Below are positions 1 to 12,780 of a stretch of DNA of 64,000 bases, piece after piece. The position numbers and the translations under genes are program-made. The DNA lies in NCBI RefSeq assembly GCF_000764305.2, contig NW_025947105.1, forward strand, positions 1 to 64,000, written 5' to 3'. The DNA is from Hyalella azteca. Taxonomy: Eukaryota > Arthropoda > Malacostraca > Amphipoda > Hyalellidae. Numbering within the stretch: position 1 is the first letter of the stretch; each line of letters starts with the position of its first letter. Under the pieces are notes generated by a model. The model saw only the letters and a program-made list of their open reading frames with translations, was not told the origin of the DNA and ran no database searches.

Positions 1-915
1 CATTATGCCAGATGAAATTCAAAGAATATATTTTATAGGAAATTGTTTGTTCTTTACAATTAAATAAAATTTGGAGTTTTATTCTTGATTTTATTACTAT
101 TTGAGGATAAGATTAAAGTACAGCTTTAATCTTAAGCTATCATGGCAAGTTAAATCAACATTCCCATTTTACCTGATGTTGGTTGTGAACAAGGCCAATA
201 GACTAACTAACCTGTGGCCTGGTCTGTCTGGTGCAGTAGTTTGACCCTCCCTGCAACAATTTGCTATGTTGAAAGCTATAGCATGCAATAATAAGCTAGG
301 TACATAAATGTTAATATGAACTTTCTTTTTTTATGAACTTTTTATTTAAAACTCATTTTTAATAATACATATGATAGCAGATATGACAATATCAGTAAAG
401 AAATTGTATTCTTGTTATATGGTATTCAATAATGGTAATGGGATTATCTTCCTCAAGGGATTATCTTATCTAAGGGATTACCTATCCCTAGCAACACCAG
501 GCAGAGCTGCATGCTGTCATAGTAAAAAGTTTCATGGAACTTTTTTTGAATGCAGAAAGGAGTTTATAATTTTTGGAAGAACCTTCAATAAATGGGCAAG
601 AAACAAACAGCCATTTTGCTATGTTTATTTTACCAATTTTACTGCGACGTGCGCCATACATGGTACACGCCTTGAAATTTTACCTTAGAAAATGCCTTTT
701 AAAATCTCAACCAGATCATCAACTTGTTAAAAATATTATAGGGTATTGACATAAATGCTGTAATAGCCTATATGAATGTTATGCAATTGAATCATTAAAA
801 TATTGAGTAATTGAAATCAAACCTGAAATAATGAGTGGGCAAAAAAATGAAAAAGAATCAAATAAAATGTGGTATTGCATTCAAATATGATGAAAATTAT
901 TTTTTGGCATTGGTA
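1..915. other. AT-rich intergenic stretch, no gene recognised
   Basis: I see no coding exon here. A short open frame at 371-688 lacks any recognisable domain. Its end (about 645-672) contains gcgccatacatggtacacg, which resembles the subterminal motif of the piggyBac-like element at 33.3 kb, so this part is probably a transposon relic. Confidence 0.5.
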
Positions 916-2166
916 CAAATTATAAAATTGAAAAAATAGGTGCTAGACATCTGTAAGTTCACATTGGCTGATTGCGGGTTGTTTGCCAAAGACCACCACT
1001 GCCCTGGATGTGCAGTAATGACCATCATGATTCCTGCCTTCTGGAATGTTGCCTACAACACTTCTGGACAATCATATCTAGGCCGTGCCTCAAACCAGCC
1101 CTCAGTTGAAAGGCCACTGGTCAAAGGACATTAAGTTTTGGAACACTATGCTATCTGAAACCTAACCTCAGATGCGGTGAACGTAAAATTATGTAATTTA
1201 ACGATGCCGGGAAGTCATATTCGATCCGCAGCCTGGTGGTGCATGGCAGGTTTTATGCAAGGCTGGAGGAGGACAAAGCTGAGTGGTTCACGGCTGATTG
1301 GTGGATGCCGTAGAGATCCAAAGCGTTTTATTCATGGCTTATTGGTGCACAAAATTGGTGGTGCATGGCTGTGCTCCCCTGATTGCCACTGTGAAAATTA
1401 AGATACCCACTAAAATGGATTCCCAGTACTGGAATAACAAATAGCAGTTGCTTTTCTACCTTTCCTTTTCACTACAGCACTAACTTCCTCTTTTGCAAGC
1501 ATGTTAGAACAGGACTCAGCATTAGTTCATCATGAAATTTGTTTACTTGGCTTCAAATAATTCTTATTATGAGTGATGATGCATTCAGTCGTTTTCAACA
1601 AATTCAGTGATTCAAATTGATTTTTACTGACTAGAAATGATCATGAAGCCTCCATGCATTTGCTGTATCAGTGTTTGCCAACTTGAACAGTTGTTGGCAG
1701 CACTTCATGTTTTGTCTTGGTGCAGTGTTGTAAGACATCATCTAAATAAATTTATAAATTCCCCATTCAACATTTTACCCCAGAATGCTTTGTAGATTGA
1801 GTTTTGTAGTTACATTCTGATTTATTCGACCAGAAAATGTTTTTTCAAGGCTCAATACTTGTGTGATGCAAATTTTTATTGTAATTATATGATAAATGCA
1901 GTGTACCTCATATGGCACATGTTGCCCAAAAAGATGACAGTTTCCATTCCAGGTGACTTGCACCAATAGGGACTAACAGTTTTTATGTCAGAATCTTGTC
2001 AAAATGGCTTAGACAAGAACAGGAGTTAAAGTTATTAAGTTTGAACAAGTTACATCACTGGAATACAGGCTATTTTGGAAGTTGCACTCAAAATGTTAAA
2101 GAAGTTGAAACTTGAAATGGAAACATGGGAGTGTGTAAATATGTTTATCTCTATCACAAAATTGCC
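916..2166 (+). repeat. Dispersed 1.25-kb repeat R1, copy 1 (cut at assembly join)
   Basis: This segment is nearly identical to 21,608-22,861, with a few substitutions and small indels. Homology begins at the same caaattataaaattg string in both copies. It ends here at the single N at 2,167, while copy 2 continues with aaaacaatgtgac. No long coding frame survives; the matching short frames in the two copies merely reflect the duplication. The segment is probably part of an unclassified transposon or a segmental duplication. Confidence 0.85.
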
Positions 2167-2205
2167 NCTGTCTCTTATACACATCTAGATGTGTATAAGA
2201 GACAG
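2167..2205. other. Nextera mate-pair junction adapter (assembly artefact)
   Basis: An N is followed by the 19-bp Tn5 mosaic end CTGTCTCTTATACACATCT joined directly to its reverse complement, making a 38-bp perfect palindrome. This is the known circularisation junction of Illumina Nextera mate-pair libraries, not genomic DNA. Sequence on the two sides need not be adjacent in the organism: repeat R1 stops exactly here. Confidence 0.97.
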
Positions 2206-2490
2206 GGGAGGTGGAGTCCCTTAACAAAACTTTATGGGAATTAATTCCTGCCTGACATTATAAATGTGCTCTCAGTGGACCTGCAGCTCAGGTACCTCCC
2301 AGCTATCTTGTGGAAAGGTGTTCATGCAGTCGTCCTATGCATTGATGACTGACTCTCAATTGAGATAATGCTTACCTTTGGTATCTAAGCTATGTTACAT
2401 GCCTTCACATAGCATGCATCAGTTTATCGCCTCTACTGAAAAGTTGTGAAACCTGAAAACCTCTCTCACGGCAAACCTATCTCCTCCTAG

Positions 2491-2594
2491 AGTTTTGAAA
2501 CTACAGCAATGAGACAAATACCATTTGATTTGGAAAGGAAAGAGTTTTGAAACTACAGCAATGAGACAAATACCATTTGATTTGGAAAGGAAAG
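2491..2594. repeat. 52-bp tandem duplication
   Basis: The block beginning agttttgaaactacagcaat occurs twice with a 52-bp period (2,491 and 2,543) and looks identical in both copies. Perfect identity implies a recent duplication or an assembly stutter near the adapter junction. Confidence 0.9.
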
Positions 2595-2903
2595 CAATGA
2601 GTGTAGCATTTTTTTCGCTTTAGTTTGGATTATATACTGCAAAATGGGAGGGGGGAAATTTAGAAAATTTGAAATTTTTCAGAAAAATCCTCATATCAAG
2701 AGAACTAAGAAAAAATTGAACAAAATGGCTTGCTGAGTGCTAGATATTGTCTTTACAAATAAAATGATACATTTCTCGATGTTGTAGCACAATATTTGTA
2801 GGGAGAGATAGATTTTCTAAAGTACCCCCATTTTGGCCGTTTTCTATCAATTTCATTTTTTTAAATTGATACAAGCAAATTGTTTTTTATTTTACATTTA
2901 ATG

Positions 2904-4325
2904 TATGTATGAAATTTCATCAAGATTGGATGATAAATGTACAAGTTTTTCTGGAGGGTAGCCAGTCCCCTTAATAAAGCCAATCAATGACTTTGACTGA
3001 TCAGATGCTCTTACGAGTATATAGATGCAGAAGCAATGATGCTGTTTTTTGTTGCTGTTGTTCATCCAAACTTAGAGTTTGGAAATGCAGTGTGGTCACC
3101 AAAATTAGAAAAGGACCAAAATTTAGTACAGAATGTTCAAAGACATGCAATAAGGATAATTCCAGGATTAGAAGGCATACCTTATGGAGAAAGATTAAAG
3201 ATTATGAAGCTTTCAAGGCTCTGTTGTCAATGTCTGCATGGTGACCCCATTGAAGTATGCAGGTATACCCATGGTTTATATAAGGTCCCAGAAATATTAC
3301 TGGAATTTGAAACAAGAACCAACACTAGCGGCCTCGGCTATCAACTAAAATAACTGTGTTGTAACACATCCATGTGACAACATTTCTTCTTCTTGCTTTG
3401 CTTTAACATTTCTTGCTGATATCATCGTTGATGCTCCGAGCATGAATGCCTTCAAGAACAGGCCAGACATGGCTAAGCAGGATCATATGTTCAGTCTTGA
3501 AATGCCTAGTACCTTACAAGACTTGCAATAAGTCCAGCAGCTATCTCTATTAATACGTCAGTTATGGAGAGATCGGGTTCATAAGGCCGGATCCCTTGTG
3601 GAATCAGGTAATGATAAGTACAAGAATTGGCAACATGCCATGGGCCTATTTCTTCAGTGCCAATATTTCTATTCTATTCTATATTGGTGGTAGCTGGGCA
3701 ACCTATGAAAGCAAGTCATTGTCATTTTGTCAGTCATTGTTGTCCTTTTGCAACCTACGGAAGATATTTTACTATTCACTTCTTTATTTTTTACTTTACT
3801 TTGTGAATTGCAATTTGTGTACATTGTATTGTCTTATTGTGCATTGTATTGTATTGCTTTGCTGACTCCAAGAAATTGACGACTTGTCTGATGCGCTAAT
3901 TTGACAATTGACACTTGTTAAGTTATACTTCATCCTAATATGAAATCTAAAAATATAATGAAATTGTAAATTTTAATTGAAGTTAACTTTACATTTAATA
4001 TAAGAATTTTATGTGACTTTGTGTTTGGTCTATAATTATATTATTCAGTTCGGTTATCAGAAGTCCTGTCTCCTGTCACTGGTAGAACAAGACAGGGCAC
4101 CCTTCACAAGAGTAATAAGTACCACCAATCCTAAAATTGCACTGATTCTGCATCATGCATGCATAGTTCACTCTGGGAAAGGTCTCAATCCAGTGTGGAA
4201 AATATAACTTTATAAACCACAACTGCATAGTTGCAAGGGAGAACATTTTTTATTGCTCATCCTCTAATTCATTTGTGAGTCCTATAGTAGACTAGTAAGT
4301 AAATTGGATACCAGCATTAATATAC
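2904..4325 (+). mobile_element. LINE-type retrotransposon 3' fragment, copy 1
   Basis: The frame 3,036-3,353 encodes the C-terminal end of a non-LTR retrotransposon reverse transcriptase. Its segments VHPNLEFGNAVWSPKL, NVQRHAIRIIPGLEGIPY, ERLKIMKLSRL and HGDPIEVCRYTHGLYKV match the usual post-catalytic order of Jockey/CR1-like LINEs (LxFGNAVWSP, VQRRAT..IPGL, YxERLK..L, RGDxIE). A short MNAFKNRPD segment near 3,440 fits the usual C-terminal tail, followed by a probable 3' UTR. The catalytic palm is missing, so this is a dead fragment. A near-identical copy lies at 16,356-17,771, which includes a little more RT upstream. Confidence 0.85.
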
Positions 4326-6650
4326 AACCCCCCCCCCCTGGGCTCCTCCAGGCCTACAATTCCACCATGAGCTCAGAGCCTCAGACACTTAAATGCAGCG
4401 CTATACACTTTGTTCACCTAACTTCGATCATTCTATCAACGCAGGAGTGTTGTGCATGACTTTTGAAGTCATTTTACAATGTTTTTCAAACTAATTGCTA
4501 ATTCTGTGGGAAAGAACATGAATGGGGAATGATCCTTGAATTATTTTAGGTAACACTCTGACACTATTATTGCATTGTTAGTATAAATTACCAATGAAAA
4601 TTATTCTTCAAGTCCTGCCTCACAAACCAAACATCCTACACAAACCTCACCATTTATCCCAAATTTATATGCACTTAGGTCACCAGGTATATTTAGAATA
4701 AATTAATGACTATATTAAAAGTCTCTAAAATTTAGAGTACATTAGTACAAGCAATATGAACCTCTTTTTATTGCATTTCAGCTGGGAATGACCCCAAGGG
4801 CCCAAGCTTGTACTGAAAACATTTTCTTGGCAATAAAGCATCGCCCTAATGCGGTGCAGACACTAGACAGGAGAAGGAAAAAATTCAACATAGAGGCAAA
4901 TTCTGTGATTTCTGTCAAACATCAGAGATGTTTAAATTTTAGAATCAGTTCATTTTTAATTTCCTCAAGTTTAAAACCAATTTCTCATGTATGATAAAGC
5001 TGGTATTCATGATACTTTCCTGGTCTACTTATAGGACTCAAAAATAAACTTGAGAGGAAGAGTCTAAAACTCTCTCTGCTTTGCCACTATGCTGACGGTG
5101 ACCAAAATATTCTGCTGCTTCCTGCACAATGACCGCTCCCTAACGTTTTGCTGACGATCATGGAGCAGCAGTCATTTCAGAGTCAGACAGCTTTGTTTCT
5201 TCAACAAAAATACAAAACCACATGCTTAAGCCTTTGCTTTATATGCCTCATCTGTGGAGAAAAATGCTCTTGTTGCTACTTCAGTACTTCTAAGGTAAAA
5301 CTAGATGTTTTCCATATAACAGGTGCACGTGACGTGCGGCCCTTCCCCTGGCACGGCCACTCGCCCTCACTCACAGTGACTTAATCTGACTCCGAGTCTT
5401 GGCCGGTCCACCCGGCACGTGTGGAAAAGGTTTACCTCTAGAGCTGCAACTCTAGCTTTCCCGCTATTTCCGAAGTTGTGAGATTTCCGCTAGACAAATT
5501 ATCTCGCATATTTCTCTATTTAATTTTAGAGAGAAATTTTAATTGTTAAGAAAAGTTTACGATCAGGACACGATGTTAATATTGTATTTCAAATATGTCA
5601 CTCTGGAGCCGTAAAACTTATATGTCATTGATTCTTAGAAAATGTGGCTTAATTTTTTTGATATAATAGATCGCATTCATTGGCGGCCAGCAAAATAAGT
5701 GCTGTAGCGAAGTTAGTGGCATTGATGCGACGTCAATTGTGTGTAACATTGTTATTTGACCTGACTGTCCAGTGGCTCATCAACACGATGTTCACTGTAG
5801 TATATGAACGATCCACTCTGTCGAACTACCATTTATCCCAAATGCAGGTTCAAAATTCATAAGCCTAGTACCATGTATGATTACAAATTTACGCTTGCCT
5901 GAAAAGACTCAATCTACAATGACTTCATCACGAGAGGTCATCACGTGTTCAGCCTAAAGCTTTTATTATTAATAGAGCTATTAATAGAGCCTAGAGTGAT
6001 TATGGTTGTCATAATCCCTCTAAAGGTAAAACTTGTCATATGAAAATTATTTCTTCATAATATGCATATTATATAATTATATTGATCATGACCTTTGAAT
6101 AAGTTCTTCGGTTAAGAAATAAGACAGCTTCGAGATGATAGAGGTGTCCGGAAAGGGAAATTTCATTGCAATTTTGATTGAGAGAATCTTTCATGGGTTC
6201 AACATATGAATAAGAGTTTTAAATAACAATGAAACCACTCCATGAGTATGTTCGTGTCTTCCAAGTTTTATAATTAACGCAGTTCTAACATTGCATGAGA
6301 CGGTGAATGGGATTGCATGAAGATACAGTTAATTTAGGAATAATATGCACGCACAATTTTGTTATTATCATTATATATTTTTCTATTTATGGCAGGTACC
6401 GTGACATTCCTAAAACAATTTAGAGGAAGCCCTAAAAGTTTTATGGAAGTTTATAAAACACTTATTTGAGATGGCCTTGTAACTTCTTATTGAGTCGGTA
6501 TATGCGAGGTAGATAACTACATTGCTTTATAAAAGTTTCAAATGTACGTGTTCAAACTTTTTCGTCGTCTGTGCGCTTTCAAATCATCATGGGATCATGT
6601 TTTCCGTAGTCCATGTCTTCGATCTTAAACTCACTGTTATCTGTTATTTA
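4326..6650. other. Intergenic stretch with repeat relics
   Basis: A poly-C run lies at about 4,327-4,337. At 5,320-5,500 a G+C-richer block ends in tttacctctagagctgcaac and ctagctttcccgc. A diverged relative of this block occurs at 9,670-9,750, so it is a dispersed repeat rather than a gene. I see no exon I can support. Confidence 0.4.
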
Positions 6651-7105
6651 CGTTGCGTAGCAGTGATGACGTAATGGTTAAAAAATTTACTGCTCTAGCT
6701 AATAGTGCTGTTACTGCTGTTTTTAATTTGAACGGCTGTAAATGCAAGGATCGTCGACGTCTAGTGAGGTGCTCTGTTGCTTACGGCTCCATTGCTACGC
6801 CGTGGATTTTGTCTGTTTACCCAAATTCACTTGAAAGATTAGAATATTTACTTATAAATTCGGGTGTAAATTTGAAAGTCCCTAAACTCTCTCATTATTG
6901 CAGGTTTATGGCCTATATGCTTTATAACAAATATTATTTATTCGTGTCCTTTGTAGACCAGAGGAAGATTTTGAAGAAGATGTTTACAAATCAATATAAG
7001 GCAGAAAAAAATTACTTAAAAAACTCGTTTTATTGCTCCCAGCACTGGAGTACTCATCCAGTTGCCGGTCCTCAAGAGAATGGGTGCCTGCATACGGCCT
7101 GCATA

Positions 7106-7344
7106 CGAGGACAGTACTGGCGGAAAGTAGATCTGACAAATGCCAAATGTCTGCCTCTTGGTGTCTATCCCGCAGGTAAACTTAGACACGAGGTAAGTTT
7201 AAGGTGCCGCCGTGCCGGTAGCGACTAGATACCGGCATGGCGGCAACTTAAACTTGCCTCGTGTCTTAGCTTCCTTGCGGGATAGACAACAAGCGGCAGA
7301 CATTTGGCATTTGTCAGATCTACTTGCCGCCAGTATTGTCCCCG
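7106..7344. repeat. Long hairpin: 115-bp arms, 9-nt loop
   Basis: Bases 7,106-7,220 are an imperfect reverse complement of 7,230-7,344, with only gcgactaga between. The inner stem tgccgccgtgccggta pairs with taccggcatggcggca with one mismatch. Both strands encode similar peptides (RGQYWR-VDLTNAKCLPL on each), as expected of an inverted duplication. It may be a foldback transposon remnant or a long-stem transcript precursor. No TIR/TSD pair was identified outside the arms. Confidence 0.85.
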
Positions 7345-9093
7345 TGTACAACACCTAATCCACTTGGTTCGCCACAGCGTCGACGAAGGCCTGAGGAGAG
7401 GGGGCTGTCTGAGATAGAATTGTAAAGCACTGATTTCTTGTCTCTCTAGAATATAATATAAATAAGTAGGTTGAGGTTTAGAAGGCGTGACTGATACGAG
7501 TTCGAGGTTTATTGTGTAAAGGAAGTCGATGCGACCTATCAACTCCTGCCAAGTCATTAGGATTAGCTATTAGAATACAGAGATAAAATAATTAAATAAA
7601 ACCGTGACAAAGTCTACTGGAAACACGAACAGCAGTCTACTGGAAACAAATCAGCCGCTAACCCTACGCCCGTTGAATGCCAAGCACAACAGGTAACTTT
7701 AAACCAACGCGACCAGGTTGATGGTTCTCTAGAACGAACTCATAATTACAGATTGAAGCATTACAAGGTTTCTTCTCCGCGTTATAAACTTTTTTATTGA
7801 TAAGTTGCAGAAACGTTCTTCGTGTTTGATAATTGATATAAAATATTTCCAGATTAAACGTTTTATAGAATTATATAATAATTAAATCGGCTAATTAATT
7901 GAAAAAAATTCATATGATTAGGTTAACAGTGTCCCGTAATTATTGAAATTGGTTATTAATGTGTTAGGACAAACAAAAATCGAGAAAAGTACTAAGAGAA
8001 GCATATGAGTTTTGAATTTGTTGAATATAGTATTGTATATACTTCCCTCGGTGGGGAAGAAAGCAGTTCCTATATAGCATAGGTCTGTTTTATTGCAAGG
8101 TTTCCGGCGTGAGTAAGCTCGCGTGACGTCATTTAGGATTCCTATAGTCAATTACATAAATCCCATTGGTGTGCTAAGACTGGCTATGATCTAAATTGAT
8201 TAATGATTAAATTCAGAGCAACAAATTTGTTCGACAACATAAATGCAGCAAGATATAGAGGAATTAGGAGTTTTCTGAAATATTGCGGCTAATGCGAAGT
8301 GATGGACGAATGTGCAAATTACAATGGCCAGTGTGAATATTATGACATTGATTCATACACTTCGTTCATTTATGGGAGTCGTTAACATTGCATCACAATT
8401 AATTTGAAACATATCATGATTTTTCAAGATATAAATAAAATTCTCTAAAAGGCTGACAAATTATAAGAATGGTTGAATCAATTATAAAATAAATTAAATT
8501 AAGCATGAAAATAATTTACATGGGTTAAGACGGCCAAGCATCCGGTAAAATTTGAACTGTTGGTATACAAAATCTATTCATTGTTGTACATAGAGCTATG
8601 AACAAAAATACTCGTAAAATTTTTTCAATATTATTACTCCTCAGAATAAAAAAATAGTTCTAATAAAATACATTCTATTCTAAAAATCGCCAGTATGTTC
8701 TTAATTAAATCCATGTTTGGACATAACAGTTTCTTGAACATACATCCGCTGCTATTCTAAATGCCCTGCATTTAGTCTTTTCAAACTTTTTTTTTCAGTC
8801 GGAAGCCGGCAGCTCACGCCTCACATCGGTTCGGACCACGCATTACACGCACTCGGAGAAGTTTCCATAACGATGTTTTTGTTGGAGGTGGTGTAGCGAA
8901 GCTTGCCGGCTTTTTTTTTATGTAGTGGTGAATCTTACGGTTCTACGTTAGAGTTGGCAGAGAATTGGATCATTCTTCTTACATTTTTATTTTGTTTAAT
9001 CTAAAGTAGAAAATTATCACTTCGAGTAATGAGGTCTGATTAGTAAGAATATTATATGATTTGTCTAAATAGACTTAAATCTAAAGACTAAAG
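7345..9093. other. AT-rich intergenic stretch
   Basis: I recognise no coding exon. At 8,803-8,925 an aagccggcag block is followed about 100 bp later by gcttgccggctttttttt, a short inverted match that may mark a small decayed element. Otherwise I see nothing. Confidence 0.35.
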
Positions 9094-9461
9094 CAGTGGT
9101 TCCCAAAGCTTTGCATGCTGGCTAACCCTAGGCTCTCCAGTAAATTCCCAGCCTTCCCCCCACAGACACATACTGACATAGTATCACTGACATTTGAGTG
9201 ACATATGCAAACAAACACCTCTTTCTTGATATATAGTGTGCAGGTGTGCTGCAATATGTAAAGAGAAAGTTTAAACACAAATGTGTATTTTACAAATGAA
9301 ACCCAGTTTGATAAAACAATTTATTTTTAGTAGTTTTAATGGTTTCATCAATATAGAATGGCAAATAATCATTCTTTCAGTAGCCTAACCTTCATGTTTC
9401 TAACTTGATGGGATGGATAAGGAACATAAGCTTGTCAACATTAGGCTCAAACAGCCAAACT

Positions 9462-9520
9462 TGCAAGTTGTAGTCTCGTAGATCCCTGTACAAGAAGTTG
9501 TAGTCTCGTAGATCCCTGCA
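9462..9520. repeat. Short tandem duplication inside hAT element
   Basis: The string agttgtagtctcgtagatcc followed by ctg occurs twice about 28 bp apart. It is a local duplication with no visible function. Confidence 0.7.
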
Positions 9521-10504
9521 TTCAGTAATTTTCATTTGGTTATTTTGCTTGAAAAGAAGCAAGGTGACTGCACTAATAGCTATTATACTAAATAAGATGT
9601 TGGGAATGCAATAATCTGACTGCATGGTGGAATTCTAAAATCTAAATGACCAGGTACAAGCATGGAAAACATTTACCTTTAAGGCCGCAACTTTAGCTTT
9701 CCCGCTGCAATCCCACCATTACTGGAACCGCAACTTCCGCAAGGTTTCTGCCAGATGAATTACCTCCTATCGAATTGTTAACAAAAGTGCAAGATTGAGC
9801 CGCAGGATTCCATATGTATTAAAAATTTGTCTCGTTTGAGCCGCGAGATTTCAGAAATGAGTAGGAAAATTCCAATCCAGACCAGATACCTATGGAATTT
9901 AGAAGCAGGGAGCCTGAAGCCAAATTAGGATTGTGCTGCTTACAAAAGGAGTGGGACACCCACAGCCCTGGGTGAGTGCACTACAGCACAAGAGCACCCA
10001 AATCTCTGGCAATCTGGCATTTTCTTTATCCAACACTCCTTAATCACTGACATTTTCCATTTCCAGCACTCCTGCAGACTGCAGTGCCCTCAAATTGCAC
10101 CACCTTAGCTCCATTTGTCCTGCTGGAGCTACATGACCAACCACTTCCTGGAATTCCACCATGCAATAAAGTACATCTTGACCTTGTTCCACAGCACTTG
10201 ATTGCAGTCAGATTTTTTGTAGCAAAAATTTTGATAGGACTTCTTGAACTTTGGCCCTATTTCAATGTCATTTTAAATTGAATTTAGTTCTTCCTCTGTC
10301 AGTCCAGTTTCTTCACCCTCAACATTTTGGAATGGAGTGATCACCCAGTCTGGTATTTCAAGCAACAAAATGTATTCAAATCTCTCAAACACGTCTCTGT
10401 GTCTGTGCAGTTAATAATAATTATAGTGGTTTCAGAGTTTATTAGGCAATAGGCCTGTTGCCGATTCTTAACATAACTGAATATTCACAGCTTGTTGCAA
10501 TCTT

Positions 10505-10660
10505 GAATGCGCAACTAACTGCTTCAATTTTGCTTTACTTAACCGGTTGGCCTTCTTGCTGATTTTGACCATGAACTGGAGCACAGATCTGGGACCAAAC
10601 CCTCACCGCTCTGCTCTAATCCTGGTACTCTGAACTGTAACCACTGGGCATTAGTATGGT
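10505..10660 (-). mobile_element. tRNA-derived SINE-like copy, diverged
   Basis: On the minus strand this reads GCCCAGTGGTTACAG, then CAGAGTACCAGGATT and a decayed box B. It shares tail sequence (gcttcaattttgctt, cttgctgatt) with the better copy at 10.8-11.0 kb. It is inserted in, or replaces part of, the hAT transposase 3' region. Confidence 0.6.
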
Positions 10661-10661
10661 A

Positions 10662-10706
10662 CACACTGGATGAACTGCACTCTCTGTGCAGTTCATCCAG
10701 GTGTAT
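10662..10706. repeat. Short hairpin
   Basis: An 18-bp arm, acactggatgaactgcac, is followed by tctct and the near-perfect complement gtgcagttcatccaggtgt. It sits between the two SINE-like copies. Confidence 0.75.
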
Positions 10707-10789
10707 ACAATACACTTGAAGGTCATTGTCTGGTATGCCTTTTTATTCATCCAATGCAGGGAGGCTTGGGAACTGGTAGAGTGCATGGC

Positions 10790-11005
10790 AAGCTAGGTTC
10801 ACTGCTTCAATTTTGCTTTGCTTAACCACCCGGCCTCCTTGCTGATTCTGACAGAGGCCGATGTGTTGATGTAACGCCGCTATACTTGGCCTGCTATCAA
10901 AGTCACCTTGGAGTGGTCAAAAACTGTTGCGCAGGGCTGGGATTGAACCCACGCCTCTCAGCTCCAATCCTGGTACTCTAAACTTTAACCACTGGGCCAC
11001 CCTGG
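10790..11005 (-). mobile_element. tRNA-derived SINE
   Basis: The minus-strand head resembles a tRNA: an A-box-like TGGCCCAGTGG followed about 40 nt later by the B-box-like GGTTCAATCCC (one mismatch to GGTTCGANTCC), spaced as in an RNA polymerase III promoter. It lacks the clear acceptor-stem pairing of a functional tRNA. A second copy of the same family lies 300 bp away. I call it a SINE rather than a tRNA gene. Confidence 0.65.
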
Positions 11006-11239
11006 CCCAGTGCCAGGGTGGAAGGTAGGGATGACAGATTTGACTTGATTAGATCAACCTCATTTCCTTGCAGCTGCAAATTAGCTTGAATGAACTTTGT
11101 GAATACATCTGCCAAATAAGCAATTTCATGCTTCATTTTTCATAGTTCATCACACAGAACAGGATTGGAGTTGTGGAAGAATTCAACAACTGTATCAGAC
11201 AGAAAATAGAAATGTCTCAGGCAGTTTCCCTACCCTAAC

Positions 11240-11560
11240 AAAATTCGGGGACCGCCTAGGCTTCGGCTGAATAGTCACTACACTTGGTACAAAGTTATTC
11301 TGGGTCAGTTGGCCAACTGATCGCAATCAGTGACTAGTCAGAACCTCCTGGCCAACTTTATGGTCTCCTGAGAGTAGGGCAAGAGTTGGCAGAAGCCCCT
11401 CAGTCCCCTAACCAGGCTCTGGTAGCTGTCTGATTCGGGGTAGTAATGTAGACCAAAAAGCGGACATAGAGAAGCTGATTTACGTTTGGTCCGAGTCCTA
11501 GGCAGTCCCTAATTCAGGCTCGCCACCAACTAAAATTTTTGATAGGGTATGACAGCCATC
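11240..11560. mobile_element. Unclassified insertion within hAT transposase
   Basis: This roughly 320-bp, locally G+C-richer block (attcggggaccgcctagg to tgattcggggtag) separates transposase coding pieces that should be adjacent. The internal cggggac/cggggt strings suggest an inserted short element, but I found no family signature. Confidence 0.4.
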
Positions 11561-11578
11561 TAACCTCTGTGTGCAACA

Positions 11579-12780
11579 CTAAATGTTCAAACTCTTCAGC
11601 ATTGTCAGTGCACAGCTGTCAAAACAGTTGGGAATTGAGGGCATGTACTTTGATTTTATTGTTGCCGTGCTAACAGTACTCATAGATTTGTGTAGTCCAC
11701 CACTCAAATTTTTTGCAACCAGATTCTGCCTGTGGATCACACAATGCACTGTAAGTACTCCAGGCATAGCTTTTTTCAAGAAGCTAATGAAGCCAGCAAG
11801 CCACAATAACGACCTACCATTGATGGTGCTCTGTCTATTGCACAAGCAACAATGTTAGAAAGGGGGATGTTTTGCTCTTAGAAAAAAATCAACAACACAA
11901 AATACTTGGTAATCTTGGTACTTGTTTGGGATGTAGCAGTCCCAGGCCACGATGGATCGCTGCCTCTGATTATTGTTCATCCATCCTCATTTGGGCCACC
12001 TGATGCACGATGTTGTTGCTTGCTTCTTGCCACTGGTAGTGTTGCAGGGGAGGTCGATCTGGGATGGTGCCCAGGAACTCACCTTTTGTGTCTGTTTCTA
12101 GTTGTCTTGCAAATAGCAGCTCATGGACCAAGCTTTCATCTCTGATGAAACAAACATAAACAAGAAGCAAAGATTCACTGCCTGGCAGAGTGGACTCTTC
12201 TAACCTTAGACTAAATTCTGTTGTCTTGAGTATGTTACAGTGTTTCTTCAATATTTTCACCAATTTCATCTATTCTTCTCTGAACAGAATTATCACTGAG
12301 GAATAGCTTTTATAATTTGATCAGGTGACTTATGTAGAACTGTGAGTAGAACCTCTCTAACTGCTGGTAGAATAAGCACTTCTCCAATTGAATGAGGCTT
12401 ACTGGATCTAGCAAGCAGCAAGGATATATTGTATGATGCTTGCAAACCATCAGTAGATTGTTGTAAACTGCTGGCTAACATATTTTCTATGGTTTTCCAT
12501 TTCTGAACATTATCTCGGAGCAACTGAAAATATGCCAAGATTTTGTCTGCTTTATCAGAGTTCATTTTATTCAAATGTTCCAAAGGCCTCAAAGGTTTCA
12601 AAGCTTCATTTGAAAACTATCACGCAGTAGATACATTGGTTGCTGTTTGTTGCGTGGTGCTGTGACAAATCCATGTTTCAGATATTCCACACTATATATC
12701 CAACACTTTTTTGTTTGCTCTACCAAGGCCACACTTTATTCTAAAAGAAAAAATAAAAGCATTTAAAATACAACATTTTA
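11579..12780 (-). pseudogene. hAT transposase, broken into frames
   Basis: Three minus-strand pieces follow the order of ZBED5/SCAND3-type hAT transposases. The piece at 12,601-12,293 contains DGLQASYNISLLLARSSKPH, GEVLILPAVREV and LHKSPDQIIK. The piece at 12,269-11,970 contains EFSLRLEESTLPGSESLL, DESLVHELLFARQLETDTKG. The piece at 11,845-11,579 contains GFISFLKKAMPGVLTVHCVIH followed by RQNLVAKNLSGGLHKS. Upstream, about 12,735-12,640, an eroded zinc-finger start reads CWIYSVEYLKHGF with its cysteines lost. The DDE aspartate context is replaced or shifted between pieces. Frameshifts and insertions make it inactive. Its normal role would be cut-and-paste transposition of the flanking TIRs. 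Confidence 0.85.

Noticed and set aside
6653..7228. 191-codon plus-strand open frame
   Set aside because: It begins at TTG and shows no domain, and its end lies inside the long hairpin, whose other strand encodes a similar peptide. I could not support it as a gene.
10935..11005. Functional tRNA gene in the hAT element
   Set aside because: The B box has a mismatch, a diverged second copy with shared tail lies 300 bp away, and stem pairing is poor, so it is a SINE.
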